Source: Rhodococcus opacus B4
Lineage (GTDB): Bacteria > Actinomycetota > Actinomycetes > Mycobacteriales > Mycobacteriaceae
Reading direction: 5' to 3'
DNA: 64,000 nucleotides
Assembly (NCBI RefSeq): GCF_000010805.1
Contig: NC_012522.1
Span: 7,068,001 to 7,132,000 of the forward strand
Part shown: piece after piece, positions 63,052-64,000 of the stretch
How the letters are laid out: the number at the start of each line of letters is the position of its first letter
How positions within the stretch are numbered: position 1 is the first letter of the stretch
Made by a program: the position numbers and the translations under genes
The notes under the pieces: model-generated
What the model was told of the DNA's origin: nothing
Seen by the model: the letters and a program-made list of their open reading frames with translations, nothing else
Database searches by the model: none

Positions 63052-64000
63052 ATGACCTCTGCCCGCAGTGCCGATCACCCCGTCTACCTGGACCACGCAG
63101 CCACCACTCCCATGGTGCCGGCCGCCGTCCGGGCGATGACCGACATCTTCAGTACCGTGGGCAATGCGTCCTCGCTGCACGGTTCCGGGCGCGCCGCCCG
63201 CCGTCGCATCGAGGAGGCCCGCGAGTCCATCGCCGCCGACCTCGGCGCCAGGCCGTCCGAGGTCATCTTCACCTCCGGCGGCACCGAGAGCGACAACCTC
63301 GCGGTCAAGGGCATCTTCTGGGCGCGACGCGACGCCGACCCCGGCCGGGTGCGGATCCTGGCCAGTGCCGTCGAACACCATGCGGTGCTCGACGCGGTGG
63401 AGTGGCTCGAGAAGCACGAGGGCGCACAGGTCACGTGGCTGCCCGTCGACGAGCTGGGCCGGGTGTCGCCGCAGACGCTGCGCGACGAACTCGCCGTCCA
63501 TGCCGACGAGACCGCGCTGGTCACGATCATGTGGGCCAACAACGAGGTCGGCACGATCATGCCGATCACCGAACTCGCCGCGGTGGCGGCCGAGTTCGGT
63601 GTGCCCACGCACAGCGACGCCGTCCAGGCCGTCACGCACATCCCCGTGGATTTCGCCGCGAGCGGACTGTCCGCGCTGAGCATCGCCGCGCACAAGGTCG
63701 GCGGACCGCAGGGCGTCGGTGCGCTCCTGCTGGGACGGCAGGTGCCGTGTGTGCCGCTGCTGCACGGCGGAGGGCACGAACGCGACCTGCGTTCGGGCAC
63801 CCCGGACACCGCCGGTGTCGTCGGCATGGCGGCGGCGCTGCGCGACGCGACCGCGAACCTCGACTCCCGCGCCGCGGAACTGTCCGTGCTGCGCGACCGC
63901 CTCATCGAGCGCGTCGGCGAGATCGTTCCGGACGCCGTGCTGAACGGTCCGGCAGGCAGCGCGCGACTGCCGGGCAACGCCCACTTCACGTTCCCCGGCT
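63052..64000 (+). CDS. iscS: cysteine desulfurase (IscS/NifS), 5' part
   Basis: The first 316 codons are in the window; the rest lies beyond the right edge. PLP-dependent enzyme that removes sulfur from cysteine for Fe-S clusters, tRNA thiolation and molybdopterin. [61 protein letters not shown], and the PLP lysine Lys215 in [18 protein letters not shown] are seen. The active-site Cys would be in the missing part. TATCCT at 63037-63042 ends 9 nt before the ATG. It could also feed MoaD thiocarboxylation (inference). Confidence 0.95.
   Translation, partial: MTSARSADHPVYLDHAATTPMVPAAVRAMTDIFSTVGNASSLHGSGRAARRRIEEARESIAADLGARPSEVIFTSGGTESDNLAVKGIFWARRDADPGRVRILASAVEHHAVLDAVEWLEKHEGAQVTWLPVDELGRVSPQTLRDELAVHADETALVTIMWANNEVGTIMPITELAAVAAEFGVPTHSDAVQAVTHIPVDFAASGLSALSIAAHKVGGPQGVGALLLGRQVPCVPLLHGGGHERDLRSGTPDTAGVVGMAAALRDATANLDSRAAELSVLRDRLIERVGEIVPDAVLNGPAGSARLPGNAHFTFPG

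Overview
The window is a continuous stretch of actinobacterial chromosome. The DNA is GC-rich and densely coding, with many GTG/TTG starts and 4-bp stop/start overlaps. Protein content and gene order point to Rhodococcus (R. jostii/R. opacus type) or a close relative in the Mycobacteriales. Much of it follows, in compressed form, the order known from Mycobacterium tuberculosis: prfB-(mscS)-(hyp)-ftsE-ftsX-smpB (Rv3105c-Rv3100c), crcB-crcB-pgm (Rv3070-Rv3068c), TetR/FMN reductase then nrdHIEF (Rv3055-Rv3048c), fecB-ctaD-serB2-ABC-NUDIX-echA-methyltransferase-THUMP-like (Rv3044-Rv3037c), PQQ-propeller and acetyltransferase (Rv3035, Rv3034c), the methylglucose lipopolysaccharide genes (Rv3032A-Rv3030), etfBA, olsB/olsA-like genes and iscS (Rv3029c-Rv3025c). 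I see no phage, insertion sequence, CRISPR array or integrated island.

Layout. 1-3.2 kb: minus-strand fatty-acid genes (acyl-CoA synthetase, cut by the edge, and two acyl-CoA dehydrogenases) behind a double operator. 3.3-6.6 kb: a two-component system facing a Tat-exported multicopper oxidase. 6.8-8.1 kb: hisN and a beta-carbonic anhydrase. 8.3-14.4 kb: prfB, a MscS channel, ftsEX, smpB, a DMT transporter and tmRNA, which joins SmpB and its RNA partner at one locus. 14.5-21.2 kb: two fluoride channels, phosphoglucomutase, an MFS transporter, a MauE/DsbA-like thiol-redox pair, tRNA-Ala(GGC) and several small genes. 21.3-24.4 kb: a COG0523 metallochaperone GTPase, BluB and a DEAD-box helicase. 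24.7-28.7 kb: a molybdenum-cofactor locus in two divergent units (moeA-moaC/mog fusion-moaE and moaA-moaD). 28.7-33.8 kb: NAD synthetase, a nucleosidase, a META lipoprotein, a TetR/FMN-reductase pair and a siderophore-interacting reductase. 34.2-38.4 kb: the class Ib ribonucleotide reductase operon behind NrdR boxes. 38.5-41.1 kb: two iron-type binding lipoproteins behind an IdeR-like box. 41.4-52.9 kb: cytochrome oxidase subunit I, serB, a frameshifted YczE-family gene, glgX, an ABC ATPase, NUDIX, echA and methyltransferases. 52.9-64 kb: PQQ-propeller lipoprotein, polymethylated-glucan genes, etfBA, aminolipid acyltransferases and the start of iscS.

The main observations outside the ordinary gene list are: (i) one operator architecture, TTAC(T/C)-N4-(A/G)GTAA, in front of both the acyl-CoA dehydrogenase operon and etfBA; (ii) about fifteen genes whose TANNNT -10 box ends only 6-9 nt before the start codon, implying leaderless mRNAs; (iii) a 40-bp palindromic repeat present twice; (iv) tandem NrdR boxes over the nrdH -10 and a 35-codon ORF coupled to nrdH; (v) a frameshift in a YczE-type membrane protein; (vi) three convergent gene pairs sharing a CTAG stop overlap. 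No wholly new multi-gene system is evident. Starts were chosen from Shine-Dalgarno sequences, overlaps and family lengths; all functional calls come from reading the protein sequence, without database searches.
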